NCBI GenBank assembly: GCA_916048145.1
Contig: CAJZGT010000004.1
Span: 1-27,052 of the forward strand
Source of the DNA: an uncultured Streptococcus sp.
GTDB taxonomy: Bacteria; Bacillota; Bacilli; Lactobacillales; Streptococcaceae
Length of the DNA: 27,052 bases
Direction: 5' to 3'
Made by a program: the position numbers and the translations under genes. Of this stretch, positions 8,405-17,018 are shown piece after piece. The notes beneath the pieces were generated by a model. The model ran no database searches. It was not told where the DNA came from and saw nothing but the letters and a program-made list of their open reading frames with translations. How positions within the stretch are numbered: the first letter of the stretch is position 1; the number at the start of each line of letters is the position of its first letter.

Positions 8405-9047
8405 TGTTTCCTACACCGTCATTTAATTTTCTACTCAAAGGATCAAAAAGTGCCTGGGCTTCTTGGATATCATCACGAATTTTACCCATTTCTTCATCCA
8501 ACTGATGGGCAATTTTAGCAGTAATTTCCAATCGCTTCTTAATCTCCTCTGGGAAATCCCCTTGGTATTTGTAGTTGAGAGAATGTTCTATCGTTGCCCA
8601 GAAATTCATGGCCAAGGTACGTATTTGAATTTCTGCTAAAATAGTCTTGGCTCCATTAATGGTGTCAACCATATATTCTACTACCACATGATAGGAACGG
8701 TAGCCTGAAGCCTTTCGATGAGTAATGTAATCTCGCTCCTGTATGATCCGCATATCCTGACGCTTGCGCAAAATAGCCACAACTTCTTGGACGTCATCTA
8801 CAAACTGGACCATCACACGCAAACCAGCAATATCCTGTAAATCGTGTTCTAAGGTCGCATAAGTAATACCACGTCGAACCATTTTTTCCTTGATACTTTC
8901 AATTGGCTTGACTCGACCAGTCACAAACTCAATCGGAGAATGCTTATTTTGCTTGCGATATTGCTTACGAATACCACGTAGTTTAATCTTTAACTCACCA
9001 ACAGCTTGAATGTAAGGATCTAGAAATTCTTCCCATTCTAAGGTCAT
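8376..9047 (-). CDS. relQ: Small alarmone synthetase RelQ
   Basis: A 223-residue (p)ppGpp synthetase with a lone RelA/SpoT synthetase domain and no hydrolase, TGS or ACT domain. Conserved synthetase segments are [46 protein letters not shown] (the substrate-binding region) and [23 protein letters not shown]. Relatives form tetramers and pyrophosphorylate GDP, GTP or GMP. It is the first gene of relQ-nadK-rluD, overlaps nadK by about 29 bp, and is divergent from the CYTH gene, as in Bacillus yjbK/yjbM. AGGGAG lies about 6 nt before the ATG. Confidence 0.95.
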   Translation of the reverse strand: MTLEWEEFLDPYIQAVGELKIKLRGIRKQYRKQNKHSPIEFVTGRVKPIESIKEKMVRRGITYATLEHDLQDIAGLRVMVQFVDDVQEVVAILRKRQDMRIIQERDYITHRKASGYRSYHVVVEYMVDTINGAKTILAEIQIRTLAMNFWATIEHSLNYKYQGDFPEEIKKRLEITAKIAHQLDEEMGKIRDDIQEAQALFDPLSRKLNDGVGNSDDTDEEYR

Positions 9048-9087
9048 ATATTCTCCCTTATTCTCATATTATCCTTCAAAAATATTT

Positions 9088-9116
9088 TTGATTTTTTCTC
9101 CAGATTCATATACAAT
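9088..9116 (+). promoter_or_regulatory. Promoter of the CYTH gene
   Basis: TTGATT (9088-9093), a 17-nt spacer and TACAAT (9111-9116) give a predicted start near 9123, almost the same base as the relQ start on the other strand. Confidence 0.7.
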
Positions 9117-9129
9117 AAATACAATGCTT

Positions 9130-9138
9130 ATTATACCA
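9130..9138 (-). promoter_or_regulatory. relQ promoter (extended -10)
   Basis: The minus strand reads TGG TATAAT, with the start point near 9122, leaving a leader of about 75 nt before relQ. TTGAAA is present upstream but only 12 nt away, so the TG extension probably carries the promoter. Confidence 0.65.
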
Positions 9139-9175
9139 TAAATCCGCTTTCAACGATAAAGAAAAGGTAAGAAAA

Positions 9176-9745
9176 ATGAAACATTTAGAAATTGAATTGA
9201 AAACACTCTTGAAAAAAGATGAATACAATCATCTAAAAGACCAGTTCACAGGTGTCACTCCTGTCCTTCAAAAAAATTACTACATCGAAACGCCTAATTT
9301 TGAACTGCGAGAAAAGAAAGTTGCTATGCGCATTCGAACTTTTGAAGACTGGGCAGAATTGACACTCAAAATCCCACAAAGTATTGGAAACATGGAATAC
9401 AATCAAAAATTACAACTAAAAGATGCTGAAAACTATCTGGCTAAAGAAGAACTTCCTCAGGGGCTGGTTCTTGATGAATTGGCTAAACATGGTATCCAAA
9501 CTAGTGAGTGGCAGGTGCTTGGTTGTCTCACAACGCTTCGCTATGAAATGAAGACAGCTATTGGTCTCATGGCGCTAGATGAGAGTCAGTACTTTGATAT
9601 TACAGATTACGAATTGGAGCTTGAAGTTGAAAATCACAAGCAAGGCAAACAGGATTTCCAACAATTTTTAGAGAAAAATCAGATTTCCTACCAAAAAGCC
9701 CCTTCAAAATTGGTTCGATTTGTCAAAAGCATGAAAAATAGCTGA
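9176..9745 (+). CDS. CYTH-domain (YjbK-like) triphosphate-tunnel protein
   Basis: A 189-residue CYTH/triphosphate-tunnel metalloenzyme. The signature ExExK is present at residues 5-9 (EIELK), followed by alternating charged strands such as VAMRIRTFEDWAELTLKIP and YELELEVEN that would line the tunnel. Family members hydrolyse inorganic tripolyphosphate, thiamine triphosphate or nucleoside triphosphates. The substrate here cannot be told from sequence. Its conserved divergence from relQ suggests a link to alarmone or polyphosphate metabolism, which is an inference. AAAGG lies about 10 nt before the ATG. Confidence 0.9.
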   Translation: MKHLEIELKTLLKKDEYNHLKDQFTGVTPVLQKNYYIETPNFELREKKVAMRIRTFEDWAELTLKIPQSIGNMEYNQKLQLKDAENYLAKEELPQGLVLDELAKHGIQTSEWQVLGCLTTLRYEMKTAIGLMALDESQYFDITDYELELEVENHKQGKQDFQQFLEKNQISYQKAPSKLVRFVKSMKNS

Positions 9746-9772
9746 AATAATCTCTATTTTTTGGTAAAATAG
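9734..9772 (+). terminator. AT-rich alternative hairpins between the CYTH gene and prs
   Basis: AAAAATAG (9734-9741) can pair with CTATTTTT (9754-9761), forming a weak terminator-like stem with the CYTH stop codon in its loop. The same CTATTTT can instead pair with AAAATAG (9766-9772). The two folds exclude each other. The arms are short and AT-only apart from one G-C pair, so function is uncertain. Confidence 0.3.
9762..9770 (+). promoter_or_regulatory. Putative prs promoter (extended -10)
   Basis: TGG TAAAAT forms an extended -10 with no good -35. A start near 9777 would give a leader of about 80 nt that contains the hairpin at 9794-9826. Confidence 0.5.
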
Positions 9773-9793
9773 AAAAGATAAAAATATTCGAAT

Positions 9794-9826
9794 CCAAGTC
9801 AATATATGCTAAAGTATATGGCTTGG
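9794..9826 (+). promoter_or_regulatory. Stem-loop in the prs leader
   Basis: CCAAGTCA plus TATA on the left pairs with TATA plus TGGCTTGG on the right: 12 pairs including one G-T, one bulged A and an 8-nt loop. No T run follows, so it is not a terminator. It ends about 30 nt before the prs ATG. Confidence 0.5.
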
Positions 9827-9856
9827 CTCCATAAAGTTTACAGAGGACGGTCTATA

Positions 9857-10816
9857 ATGTCAGATAGAAAAAACATGAAACTTTTCGCACTCAACTCTAA
9901 CCAAGAGATTGCACAGAAAATTGCTCAAGCTGTTGGTGTCCCACTTGGAAAACTATCATCACGTCAATTTTCAGATGGAGAAATCCAAGTAAATATCGAA
10001 GAAAGTGTCCGTGGTTATGATGTGTACATCATCCAATCAACAAGTTTCCCTGTTAACAACCACCTAATGGAATTGCTTATCATGGTCGACGCTTGTGTGC
10101 GCGCAAGTGCCCACAGCATCAATGTTGTTCTTCCATATTTTGGCTATGCACGTCAAGACCGTATCGCTTCACCACGTGAGCCACTTACAGCTAAACTAGT
10201 TGCTAATATGCTGGTTAAGGCTGGTGTTGATCGCATCCTTACACTTGATTTGCATGCCGTTCAGGTTCAAGGCTTCTTTGATATTCCTGTTGACAACCTC
10301 TTCACAGTTCCCCTATTTGCAAAACATTATTGCGATAAGGGCTTACTTGGCTCAGATGTTGTTGTTGTTAGCCCTAAAAATTCAGGTGTGAAACGTGCCC
10401 GTAGCTTGGCTGAATATCTTGATGCTCCTATCGCCATTATCGACTACCCTCAAGACGATGCAACTCGCAACGAAGGATATATTATCGGTGATGTCGAAGG
10501 TAAAAAAGCTATTTTAATTGACGATATTCTTAATACAGGACGTACCTTCTCTGAAGCTGCTAAAATCGTTGAACGTGAAGGGGCTACAGAAATTTATGCT
10601 GTTTCTAGCCACGGTCTCTTCGTCGAAGGAGCTGCTGAACTTCTTGACAATACTAATATTAAAGAAATTCTTGTGACAGATTCAGTAGCAACAAAAGAAA
10701 AAACTCCTAAAAACGTATGCTACATCACTGCTAGTGAGTTAATTGGTGATGCCATCGTTCGTATCCACGAAAGAAAACCAGTCAGCCCACTCTTTGCCTA
10801 CAACAAAAAGAAATAA
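9857..10816 (+). CDS. prs2: Second ribose-phosphate pyrophosphokinase paralogue with altered active site
   Basis: A 319-residue protein of the Prs family, which makes PRPP from ribose-5-phosphate and ATP. The first half is canonical: [16 protein letters not shown], the ATP-binding YARQDR (98-102) and DLHA with His133. The second half diverges. Where Bacillus Prs has SPDHGG, this has SPKNSG (172-177). The catalytic flexible loop IIDKRRP is IIDYPQD (195-201), losing the key lysine and arginine. The ribose-5-phosphate loop DDIIDTAGT is DDILNTGRT (222-230), closer to phosphoribosyltransferases. Streptococci carry another, canonical prs elsewhere. The start ATG at 9857 is chosen over upstream ATGs because AGAGG precedes it and family similarity begins there. 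It may be a regulatory or non-canonical enzyme. Confidence 0.9.
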   Translation: MSDRKNMKLFALNSNQEIAQKIAQAVGVPLGKLSSRQFSDGEIQVNIEESVRGYDVYIIQSTSFPVNNHLMELLIMVDACVRASAHSINVVLPYFGYARQDRIASPREPLTAKLVANMLVKAGVDRILTLDLHAVQVQGFFDIPVDNLFTVPLFAKHYCDKGLLGSDVVVVSPKNSGVKRARSLAEYLDAPIAIIDYPQDDATRNEGYIIGDVEGKKAILIDDILNTGRTFSEAAKIVEREGATEIYAVSSHGLFVEGAAELLDNTNIKEILVTDSVATKEKTPKNVCYITASELIGDAIVRIHERKPVSPLFAYNKKK

Positions 10817-10825
10817 GGTGATTCT

Positions 10826-11941
10826 TTGATTTATTTGGACAATGCTGCCACGACTCCCATGTCAGCAGTTGCTATTTCAGCTATGACCGAGGTTATGCAA
10901 GAAACCTATGGAAATCCTTCTAGTATTCATGGTCATGGTCGTCAAGCTGGTAAACTCTTGCGAGAAGCCCGTCAGGAACTAGCTCAGTTACTGGGGACAA
11001 AACCTCAACATATCTTTTTCACTTCTGGTGGGACAGAAGGCAACAATACTGCTATCATTGGCTACTGCCTTCGTCACCAAGAGCAAGGAAAACATATCAT
11101 CACAACTGCTATTGAGCACCATGCTGTCCTTGAAACCATTGATTACTTAGTTCAACACTTTGGTTTTGAAGTAACCATTATCCAGCCAGAAAATCAAGAA
11201 ATCACAGCCCAACAAATTCAAAAAGCTTTACGTGACGATACGATTTTGGTTTCTACCATGTTTGCTAATAATGAGACAGGAAACCTACTTCCCATTGCTG
11301 AAATTGGCCAAATACTCAAGCAACACCCTGCTGCCTATCATGTCGATGCAGTTCAGACTATTGGTAAAATACCAATTCAACCCGAAGAATTGGGCATTGA
11401 TTTTCTCACTGCTTCGGCCCATAAATTTCATGGTCCTAAGGGAATCGGCTTTCTCTACGCATCTAGCATGGACTTTGATTCCTATCTACATGGTGGAGAC
11501 CAAGAACAGAAAAAACGTGCAGGAACTGAAAATCTAGCTGCCATAGTGGCTATGGTTGCAGCCCTAAAAGAAGACCTAGAAAAACAAGAAGAACATTTTC
11601 AACATGTACAAAATCTAGAAACTGTCTTTTTGGCAGAGTTAGAGGGCATTCAATATTACTTGAATAGAGGACAACACCATCTCCCTTATGTTCTCAATAT
11701 TGGCTTTCCTAACCAGAAAAACGACCTCTTACTCCTTCGTCTAGATCTAGCTGGAATTTCTATCTCTACTGGCTCAGCCTGTACTGCAGGCATTGTCCAA
11801 TCCAGCCATGTTCTTGAAGCTATGTACGGAGCAAATTCAGAACGCTTGAAGGAATCCGTTCGTATCAGTTTGTCGCCAGAAAATACTGTTGAAGACCTAC
11901 ATACCCTCGCAAAAACCTTAAAAGAAATTATCGGAGGTTAG
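10826..11941 (+). CDS. NifS/IscS-type cysteine desulfurase
   Basis: A 371-residue PLP enzyme of aminotransferase class V that would take sulfur from cysteine as a protein persulfide for tRNA thiolation or other acceptors. His98/His99 (IEHHA), Asp174 (HVDA), the PLP lysine Lys200 (SAHKFHGPKG) and the catalytic Cys319 in SGSACTAG-like TGSACTAG are visible. The SxxCTAG loop marks it as a group I (NifS/IscS) enzyme rather than SufS. The start codon is TTG at 10826, with AAGGTG 5 nt upstream, 9 nt after the prs2 stop. Two small uncharacterised genes follow in the same operon. The sulfur acceptor is not encoded here. Confidence 0.94.
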   Translation: MIYLDNAATTPMSAVAISAMTEVMQETYGNPSSIHGHGRQAGKLLREARQELAQLLGTKPQHIFFTSGGTEGNNTAIIGYCLRHQEQGKHIITTAIEHHAVLETIDYLVQHFGFEVTIIQPENQEITAQQIQKALRDDTILVSTMFANNETGNLLPIAEIGQILKQHPAAYHVDAVQTIGKIPIQPEELGIDFLTASAHKFHGPKGIGFLYASSMDFDSYLHGGDQEQKKRAGTENLAAIVAMVAALKEDLEKQEEHFQHVQNLETVFLAELEGIQYYLNRGQHHLPYVLNIGFPNQKNDLLLLRLDLAGISISTGSACTAGIVQSSHVLEAMYGANSERLKESVRISLSPENTVEDLHTLAKTLKEIIGG

Positions 11942-11945
11942 CCAT

Positions 11946-12293
11946 ATGGCATTTGAAAAAACCATTCAGTTAAAAAATTGTCGTTACGACTACACTCTTA
12001 GTCCTTCTGTTAAGAAATTCACCCTCAAGGATAACACATTTTTTGAGACAAAAGTTGGTAACTATGAACTAACTCGCCTGCTTGAAAAGGTTCCAAACAG
12101 CGGTGAAGGCTTCCAACTCAAAATCATCATTAACAAGGAACTTACAGGAGCTAAAATCAATATCACTGACAAGTTTGGGCTACGTCTAGTTGATATTTTC
12201 AAATCAGAAGACCACCACATTCATCAAGAAAAATTCTATTTCCTCATGGATAGTTTGGTAGAACGTGGTGTCTTTACAAAATCTGAAAGATAG
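11946..12293 (+). CDS. DUF1831-type small conserved protein
   Basis: A 115-residue soluble protein starting 4 nt after the cysteine desulfurase stop, with GGAGG overlapping that stop region. I recognise it as the DUF1831 family found in streptococci and lactobacilli. No function is known to me. It has no membrane helix, signal peptide or cysteine motif except a single Cys in LKNCRYDY. It is mixed alpha/beta in appearance, with a basic central part (KIIINKELTGAKINITDK). Its tight coupling to the desulfurase suggests a role in sulfur transfer or enzyme stability, which is an inference from position only. Confidence 0.85.
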   Translation: MAFEKTIQLKNCRYDYTLSPSVKKFTLKDNTFFETKVGNYELTRLLEKVPNSGEGFQLKIIINKELTGAKINITDKFGLRLVDIFKSEDHHIHQEKFYFLMDSLVERGVFTKSER

Positions 12294-12300
12294 GTCCTAT

Positions 12301-12516
12301 ATGTTTGAACTGACCTATAAAGACAGCTATCATGTAGAGCGTACTCTCAAGTATGAAGATTATGAGTCTCTCATGCTGGCTTTGTCAGGATGTGTGACCC
12401 TACCAGATACACTTTATGTGACTTCTTTGACTTTTGAGGGACAGGAAGTTTACCAAGGACTAGTCGGAGACCTCTACCGTTTTCTATCACATGCAGAATT
12501 TTTACATCAAAACTAA
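12301..12516 (+). CDS. Small conserved protein (DUF4649-like)
   Basis: A 71-residue acidic protein (MFELTYKDSYHVERTLKYED...). I associate it with the streptococcal DUF4649 group, with no known function. A longer frame would overlap the preceding gene. ATG at 12301 is chosen because AGG lies 6 nt upstream and it follows the previous stop by 7 nt. The stop codon lies within the stem of the operon terminator. It is the last gene of the prs2-desulfurase operon. Confidence 0.75.
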   Translation: MFELTYKDSYHVERTLKYEDYESLMLALSGCVTLPDTLYVTSLTFEGQEVYQGLVGDLYRFLSHAEFLHQN

Positions 12517-12534
12517 GATTTTTCTTAGTTTTTT
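12511..12534 (+). terminator. Terminator of the prs2-desulfurase operon
   Basis: AACTAAG (12511-12517), a 6-nt loop, CTTAGTT (12524-12530) and then TTTT. The gene's own TAA is in the first arm. Confidence 0.8.
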
Positions 12535-12541
12535 CTTATTT

Positions 12542-12559
12542 TTGTTGATTTTTTCACAA
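12542..12559. promoter_or_regulatory. Putative Rex operator upstream of rex
   Basis: The 18-mer TTGTTGATTTTTTCACAA matches the Rex consensus TTGTGAA-N4-TTCACAA at 12 of 14 defined positions. It covers the -35 of the rex promoter, so Rex bound here would block its own transcription when NADH is low. Confidence 0.65.
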
Positions 12560-12573
12560 TGTTTCTATAAAAT
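12545..12573 (+). promoter_or_regulatory. rex promoter
   Basis: TTGATT (12545-12550), a 17-nt spacer and TAAAAT (12568-12573), about 25 nt before the rex start codon. Confidence 0.75.
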
Positions 12574-12598
12574 AGAAGAATAGAAAGGTTGTGATTTT

Positions 12599-13240
12599 GT
12601 GAAAGATAAACAGTCTGCTATTCCAAAAGCTACAGCGAAAAGACTCTCTCTCTACTATCGAATTTTTAAGAGATTTCATGCAGAAAAGATTGAACGTGCA
12701 AACTCTAAGCAAATTGCAGAGGCTATCGGTATTGATTCCGCGACCGTACGTCGGGATTTTTCCTATTTTGGTGAACTAGGTCGGCGTGGATTTGGCTACG
12801 ATGTCAAAAAACTGATGACATTTTTTGCCGATTTGCTCAATGATAATTCCATCACCAATGTCATGCTGGTAGGTATTGGAAATATGGGCCATGCCCTTCT
12901 CCACTACCGCTTCCACGAGCGTAACAAGATGAAGATTATCATGGCCTTTGACCTAGATGACCATCCTGAAGTCGGGACCCAAACTCCTGACGGGATTCCC
13001 ATTTACGGAATTTCTCAAATCAAGGATAAAATCAAGGATGCTGATGTCAAGACTGCGATCCTGACCGTTCCCAGCGTCAAGTCACAAGAGGTCGCTAATC
13101 TCTTGGTGGATGCTGGCGTGAAAGGAATTCTCAGTTTTTCACCAGTCCATCTGCATTTACCAAAAGACGTGGTCGTTCAATATGTCGATTTGACAAGTGA
13201 ACTCCAAACTCTCCTCTACTTCATGCGAAAAGAGGATTAG
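12599..13240 (+). CDS. rex: Redox-sensing transcriptional repressor Rex
   Basis: A 213-residue Rex repressor that binds DNA when NAD+ is high and releases it when NADH rises, controlling fermentation genes. The N-terminal winged helix (about 1-85) includes [20 protein letters not shown]. The Rossmann domain carries [14 protein letters not shown] (GxGxxG), AFDLDD and the C-terminal swapped helix region [13 protein letters not shown]. The start codon is GTG with AAAGG about 10 nt upstream. A Rex-like box lies on its own promoter. It is followed after 17 nt by the amidotransferase-like gene. Confidence 0.96.
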   Translation: MKDKQSAIPKATAKRLSLYYRIFKRFHAEKIERANSKQIAEAIGIDSATVRRDFSYFGELGRRGFGYDVKKLMTFFADLLNDNSITNVMLVGIGNMGHALLHYRFHERNKMKIIMAFDLDDHPEVGTQTPDGIPIYGISQIKDKIKDADVKTAILTVPSVKSQEVANLLVDAGVKGILSFSPVHLHLPKDVVVQYVDLTSELQTLLYFMRKED

Positions 13241-13257
13241 AAAGCGAAAATCATTTT

Positions 13258-13947
13258 ATGAAAAAACCAGTTATTGGGATTACAGGAAACGAAAAAACTC
13301 ATCCAGATGATGACATCATGATGAGCTACGCAGCAAAAGGCTTTGTTGAAGGAGTTAAAGACGCTGGAGGGATTCCCATCATCCTACCGATTGGTGATCA
13401 AGAAATGGCTAGCCACTATATCAGTTTGATTGACAAGCTCATCTTGACAGGTGGGCAAAATGTCGATCCAAAATTCTATGGTGAACCAAAAACCATTGAT
13501 AGCGATGACTACCACCTTCAAAGAGATATCTTCGAACTGGCCCTTATCAAGGAAGCTATTAAACAGAAAAAGCCTATTTTCTCCGTCTGTCGTGGGACTC
13601 AACTCTTTAACGTTGCCATGGGTGGAACTCTGTATCAAGATATCGAAGACCACTGGCAAGATTGTTCTGCTGAGTACACAACCCAACGCTTGGTGACAGA
13701 ACCAGATACTGTTCTTCGAGAAATCTATGGAGAAATTTCCCATATCAACTCCTTCCACCATCAGAGTATTAAGGATTTAGCACCAAATTTAAAGATTGCG
13801 GCTCATGATCCTAAAGATGGTATCATTGAAGCTGTCATGAGTACGGATGATGTTGCCTTTCTCGGTGTCCAATGGCATCCAGAATTTCTGTTTGAAAATC
13901 GTCCCAAGGATAAAAACCTCTTTGACTATGTCGTAAATGAACTTTAA
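13258..13947 (+). CDS. Class-I amidotransferase-like hydrolase (peptidase C26 / PuuD-like)
   Basis: A 229-residue stand-alone glutamine-amidotransferase-fold hydrolase. The catalytic triad is visible as Cys111 ([15 protein letters not shown]), His207 and Glu209 (GVQWHPEF), with LTGGQNVDP near residue 64 forming the oxyanion region. It is closest to gamma-glutamyl-gamma-aminobutyrate hydrolase-type proteins, but no polyamine or putrescine pathway genes lie nearby, so the real gamma-glutamyl substrate is unknown. It follows rex by 17 nt and is probably co-transcribed with it. Its stop overlaps the convergent radC stop (13944-13947), leaving no room for a separate terminator. Confidence 0.88.
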   Translation: MKKPVIGITGNEKTHPDDDIMMSYAAKGFVEGVKDAGGIPIILPIGDQEMASHYISLIDKLILTGGQNVDPKFYGEPKTIDSDDYHLQRDIFELALIKEAIKQKKPIFSVCRGTQLFNVAMGGTLYQDIEDHWQDCSAEYTTQRLVTEPDTVLREIYGEISHINSFHHQSIKDLAPNLKIAAHDPKDGIIEAVMSTDDVAFLGVQWHPEFLFENRPKDKNLFDYVVNEL

Positions 13948-14624
13948 ATTAAATCTGTCTTTTCACGGTAACTAAAGTAACTAGAATGTGAGACAATCAA
14001 ATGGTCCAAGAGGACAATCCCCATCAGTTCGCAGGCTTCTTTAACAAGTTTAGTGACATGATCATCATTTCGGCTAGGCGCAACCGCTCCTGAAGGATGA
14101 TTGTGGACCAAGATGAGAGAGGTGGCCATATGCTTGATGGCATAGTGAAGAATCTCTCGCGGTTCAGCGATACTACGAGTTGCAGAACCGATAAAAATGG
14201 TCTGTTGATGAATGATTTGATTTTGAGTATTAAGATAGAGCGCCACCAGGTGCTCTTGTTTTTTATGTCCCAATTCCTGCTGCATCTTCTTAGCTAACTT
14301 TTGACTACTGAGAATACTTTCCATCTCAAGAGTCTCATGTTTGTGAATACGATGCCCCAGTTCAATCATAGCTTGTAATTCTATAGCCTTAACACGACCG
14401 ATACCAGACAGACTCTGCAATTCCTGCAGGGTCATTTTTTTCAAATCCGTTAGGCTTGAAAGATTGCTCAAGACTTTCTGGGCAATTTCAAAAACGCTAG
14501 CTTGACGTGTTCCAGTCCTAAGTAAAATAGCTAGCAACTCTTGGTTACTGAGCGCTTCTACTCCTTCTTTTGCCAGCCTTTCTCTTGGTAATAGTGAATC
14601 TTCTTGGAATGAAATACTATACAT
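13944..14624 (-). CDS. radC: RadC/MPN-domain protein
   Basis: A 226-residue RadC-family protein: an N-terminal helix-hairpin-helix region ([18 protein letters not shown]) followed by an MPN/JAB metalloprotease-like domain with the metal motif [14 protein letters not shown] (HxHx10D pattern). Despite the name, no repair role is established. In pneumococcus I recall that loss of RadC does not affect repair or transformation. ATG at 14624 is chosen because GGAGG lies 6 nt upstream; a GTG five codons earlier would start inside that site. The ribosome-binding site is buried in a strong hairpin at 14629-14660. Confidence 0.93.
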   Translation of the reverse strand: MYSISFQEDSLLPRERLAKEGVEALSNQELLAILLRTGTRQASVFEIAQKVLSNLSSLTDLKKMTLQELQSLSGIGRVKAIELQAMIELGHRIHKHETLEMESILSSQKLAKKMQQELGHKKQEHLVALYLNTQNQIIHQQTIFIGSATRSIAEPREILHYAIKHMATSLILVHNHPSGAVAPSRNDDHVTKLVKEACELMGIVLLDHLIVSHSSYFSYREKTDLI

Positions 14625-14628
14625 AAAA

Positions 14629-14660
14629 ATCCTCCTCACTTTATTATTCGTGAGAAGGAT
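14629..14660 (-). terminator. Hairpin masking the radC ribosome-binding site, terminator-like
   Basis: On the minus strand ATCCTTCTCAC (14650-14660) pairs with GTGAGGAGGAT (14629-14639): 11 pairs with one G-T and a 10-nt loop, followed by TTTT. It sits 6 nt after the pcrA stop, so it can end pcrA transcription. The second arm contains the GGAGG used by radC, so any read-through mRNA would have its ribosome-binding site sequestered. Confidence 0.6.
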
Positions 14661-14666
14661 GGAAAA

Positions 14667-16958
14667 TTAGATTTTTTTCTCAATTGGGGCCACACTGGCC
14701 AAAAGTTTTTTCAAACCAACTTCTGGGAAATTGATTTTTAATTCCTGAGTAGCACCGCTACCTGAAACTTCCAGAACAGTTCCCTCTCCCCATTTCTTGT
14801 GGAGGGCAATGTCACCAATGGACCAACTAGTATCAGTTGAAGTTTCTTTCTCACCTGAAGCAAATTGTCCAAAAGGCAAAGCACTAGATTGGATAGATGT
14901 TGGAGAGGCATTTCGTTTACGATTCTGAAGTGCCTGTGCCAAGCTCATGCCTTGACCAAAAGCTACTCCACCACTGCTGTATGACGCCTTAAAGCTAGTG
15001 TTGGCTGGTCGAGCTAAACCTTGGTATTCAAGCAAGTCTGAACTAATTTCATTAATAAAACGTGTAGGGCGATTGTAGCTAGTACGACCAAAGAGTAAAC
15101 GGGAATTAGCATTCGTTAGATAGAGAACCTTCTCAGCACGCGTAATTCCTACATAGGCCAGACGGCGTTCTTCTTCTAATTCATCTGGATCCTCAGCTGC
15201 ACGACTAAGCGGGAAGACATTTTCTTCCATCCCAATCAAAAAGACAACTGGAAACTCGAGACCTTTAGCAGCATGTAGGGTCATCAAGGTTACTTCTGAT
15301 GTCTCCTGACTACCTGAATCTGTGTCCGCAATCAAGGCCAAGTCATTTAAGAAACGACTCAATTTGTCCAAACCAGTTTCCTCTTCTGGCACATCAGAGG
15401 TGTCATCAAAGTTTTTAGTAACAGAAAGAAACTCTTCGATATTTTCTACCCGAGCCTTGCTTTCTAAGGTCGCTTGGGCATTAAGAATATCGACGTAACC
15501 TGTTTTTTCTAGAACCGCCTCAACCAACTCTGTAATAGTTAATTGGTCCAACTGCTCCCGCAAATCCAGAACCATATTAGCAAAATCCCAGATAGATTGG
15601 GCCGCCTTCCCCTTGATACCAGACAACATGATATTAGCTGAAGCATCTAGCATGGATATGTCTTGCATATTTGCAAAATCACGGATTTTCTCAACAGTTC
15701 CCGGGCCAATTCCACGTTTAGGCTCGTTGATAATACGCTCAAAACTAATATTGTCACTCAAATTGGCAATAAGGTTGAGGTAGGCAATAATATCACGAAT
15801 TTCCTTACGGCTGTAGAACTTAGTTCCACCAACCATGGTATAAGGGATATTAGACTTGAGCAAGGCTTCCTCAATAGTACGAGACTGGGCGTTAGTACGA
15901 TAGAGAACTGCAAAATCCTTGTGAAGGAAGTTTTGACTGCGACTAAGTTCATCGATGGTTCTGGCTACAAATACAGCCTCATCCAGCTCATCATCGGCAC
16001 GATAGTAAACGATTTGCTCCCCATCAGCGTTTTGAGTCCAGAGATTTTTAGGACGGCGGTTTTTATTGTTTTTAATAACCTCATTGGCCGCTTGGAGAAT
16101 TGTTTTGGTTGAGCGATAATTTTCCTCTAACAAAACAACCTTGGCTTGGGGATAATCTTTCTCAAAATCCAAAATATTCTGCATATCAGCACCTCGCCAA
16201 CCGTAGATAGACTGATCCGCATCCCCAACAACACAGATATTTTTAAAACGGGAAGCCAAGAGTTTGACCAGTTGGTACTGAGCGTGGTTGGTATCTTGGT
16301 ACTCATCAACATGGATGTATTGAAACTTCTGCTGGTAGTAGGTCAAAACATCAGGATTTTGATCAAAGAGACGCAGGGTCAGCATAATCAAATCATCAAA
16401 GTCAACCGACTCCGACTGACGAAGCTCTTTTTGATAAGCAGTGTAACACTGGGCCACGATTTGCGTATACATATCTCCAGCTTGAGCAGCATAAGCCACA
16501 TCATCAATCAAATCATTCTTAGCATTGGAAATGGTCCCCAAAATAGTTCGTTCATTCCATTTTTTAGGATCCAAGTTCAACTGTTTGAGAATGCGTTTCA
16601 TGAGCGTTCGCTGTTCACCAGGATCGACAATAGTGAAATTGCGGTTGTAGCCAATATGGTCCGCATCGCGACGCAAAATACGAACACACATAGAGTGGAA
16701 GGTCGCAATCAGACAGTCCTGAGTGGCTGGATTGAGGCTATAAGCACGCTCTTTCATCTCACGCGCAGCCTTATTAGTAAAGGTAATGGCCAAGATATTC
16801 CAAGGATTGACCAGCTTTTCATCAATCAAATAAGCGATACGGTGGGTCAAAACACGAGTCTTTCCAGAACCAGCCCCTGCCATGATTAACAAGGGACCTT
16901 CTGTCGTTTGCACCGCCTCAGCCTGACGGTCATTCATTCCATTTAATAATGCGTTCAT
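14667..16958 (-). CDS. pcrA: ATP-dependent DNA helicase PcrA
   Basis: A 763-residue UvrD/PcrA superfamily 1A helicase needed for DNA repair and for clearing replication and recombination intermediates. Visible motifs: Q motif ([10 protein letters not shown]), Walker A ([10 protein letters not shown]), [13 protein letters not shown] (Ia), [12 protein letters not shown] (II), [14 protein letters not shown] (III), LEENYRST (IV), [18 protein letters not shown] (V) and [15 protein letters not shown] (VI). The C-terminal 60 residues ([20 protein letters not shown]) form the Tudor-like domain reported to bind RNA polymerase. AAGGAAGAG precedes the ATG. It has its own extended -10 promoter and ends in the hairpin shared with radC. 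Confidence 0.97.
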   Translation of the reverse strand: MNALLNGMNDRQAEAVQTTEGPLLIMAGAGSGKTRVLTHRIAYLIDEKLVNPWNILAITFTNKAAREMKERAYSLNPATQDCLIATFHSMCVRILRRDADHIGYNRNFTIVDPGEQRTLMKRILKQLNLDPKKWNERTILGTISNAKNDLIDDVAYAAQAGDMYTQIVAQCYTAYQKELRQSESVDFDDLIMLTLRLFDQNPDVLTYYQQKFQYIHVDEYQDTNHAQYQLVKLLASRFKNICVVGDADQSIYGWRGADMQNILDFEKDYPQAKVVLLEENYRSTKTILQAANEVIKNNKNRRPKNLWTQNADGEQIVYYRADDELDEAVFVARTIDELSRSQNFLHKDFAVLYRTNAQSRTIEEALLKSNIPYTMVGGTKFYSRKEIRDIIAYLNLIANLSDNISFERIINEPKRGIGPGTVEKIRDFANMQDISMLDASANIMLSGIKGKAAQSIWDFANMVLDLREQLDQLTITELVEAVLEKTGYVDILNAQATLESKARVENIEEFLSVTKNFDDTSDVPEEETGLDKLSRFLNDLALIADTDSGSQETSEVTLMTLHAAKGLEFPVVFLIGMEENVFPLSRAAEDPDELEEERRLAYVGITRAEKVLYLTNANSRLLFGRTSYNRPTRFINEISSDLLEYQGLARPANTSFKASYSSGGVAFGQGMSLAQALQNRKRNASPTSIQSSALPFGQFASGEKETSTDTSWSIGDIALHKKWGEGTVLEVSGSGATQELKINFPEVGLKKLLASVAPIEKKI

Positions 16959-16991
16959 CTTCTCTTCCTTACTCTTGAAGTCAATATTTCT

Positions 16992-17000
16992 ATTATATCA
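16992..17000 (-). promoter_or_regulatory. pcrA promoter (extended -10)
   Basis: The minus strand reads TGA TATAAT about 33 nt before the pcrA ATG. No clear -35. Confidence 0.65.
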
Positions 17001-17018
17001 GAATTCAGGGAAAATATC

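Noticed and set aside
9806..9856. Upstream ATG extending prs2 by 17 residues
   Set aside because: No Shine-Dalgarno sequence; it falls in the loop of the leader hairpin, and family similarity begins at 9857.
16146..16889. Long plus-strand frame (247 codons) opposite pcrA
   Set aside because: It lies entirely inside the conserved helicase gene on the other strand and looks like a codon-bias shadow.
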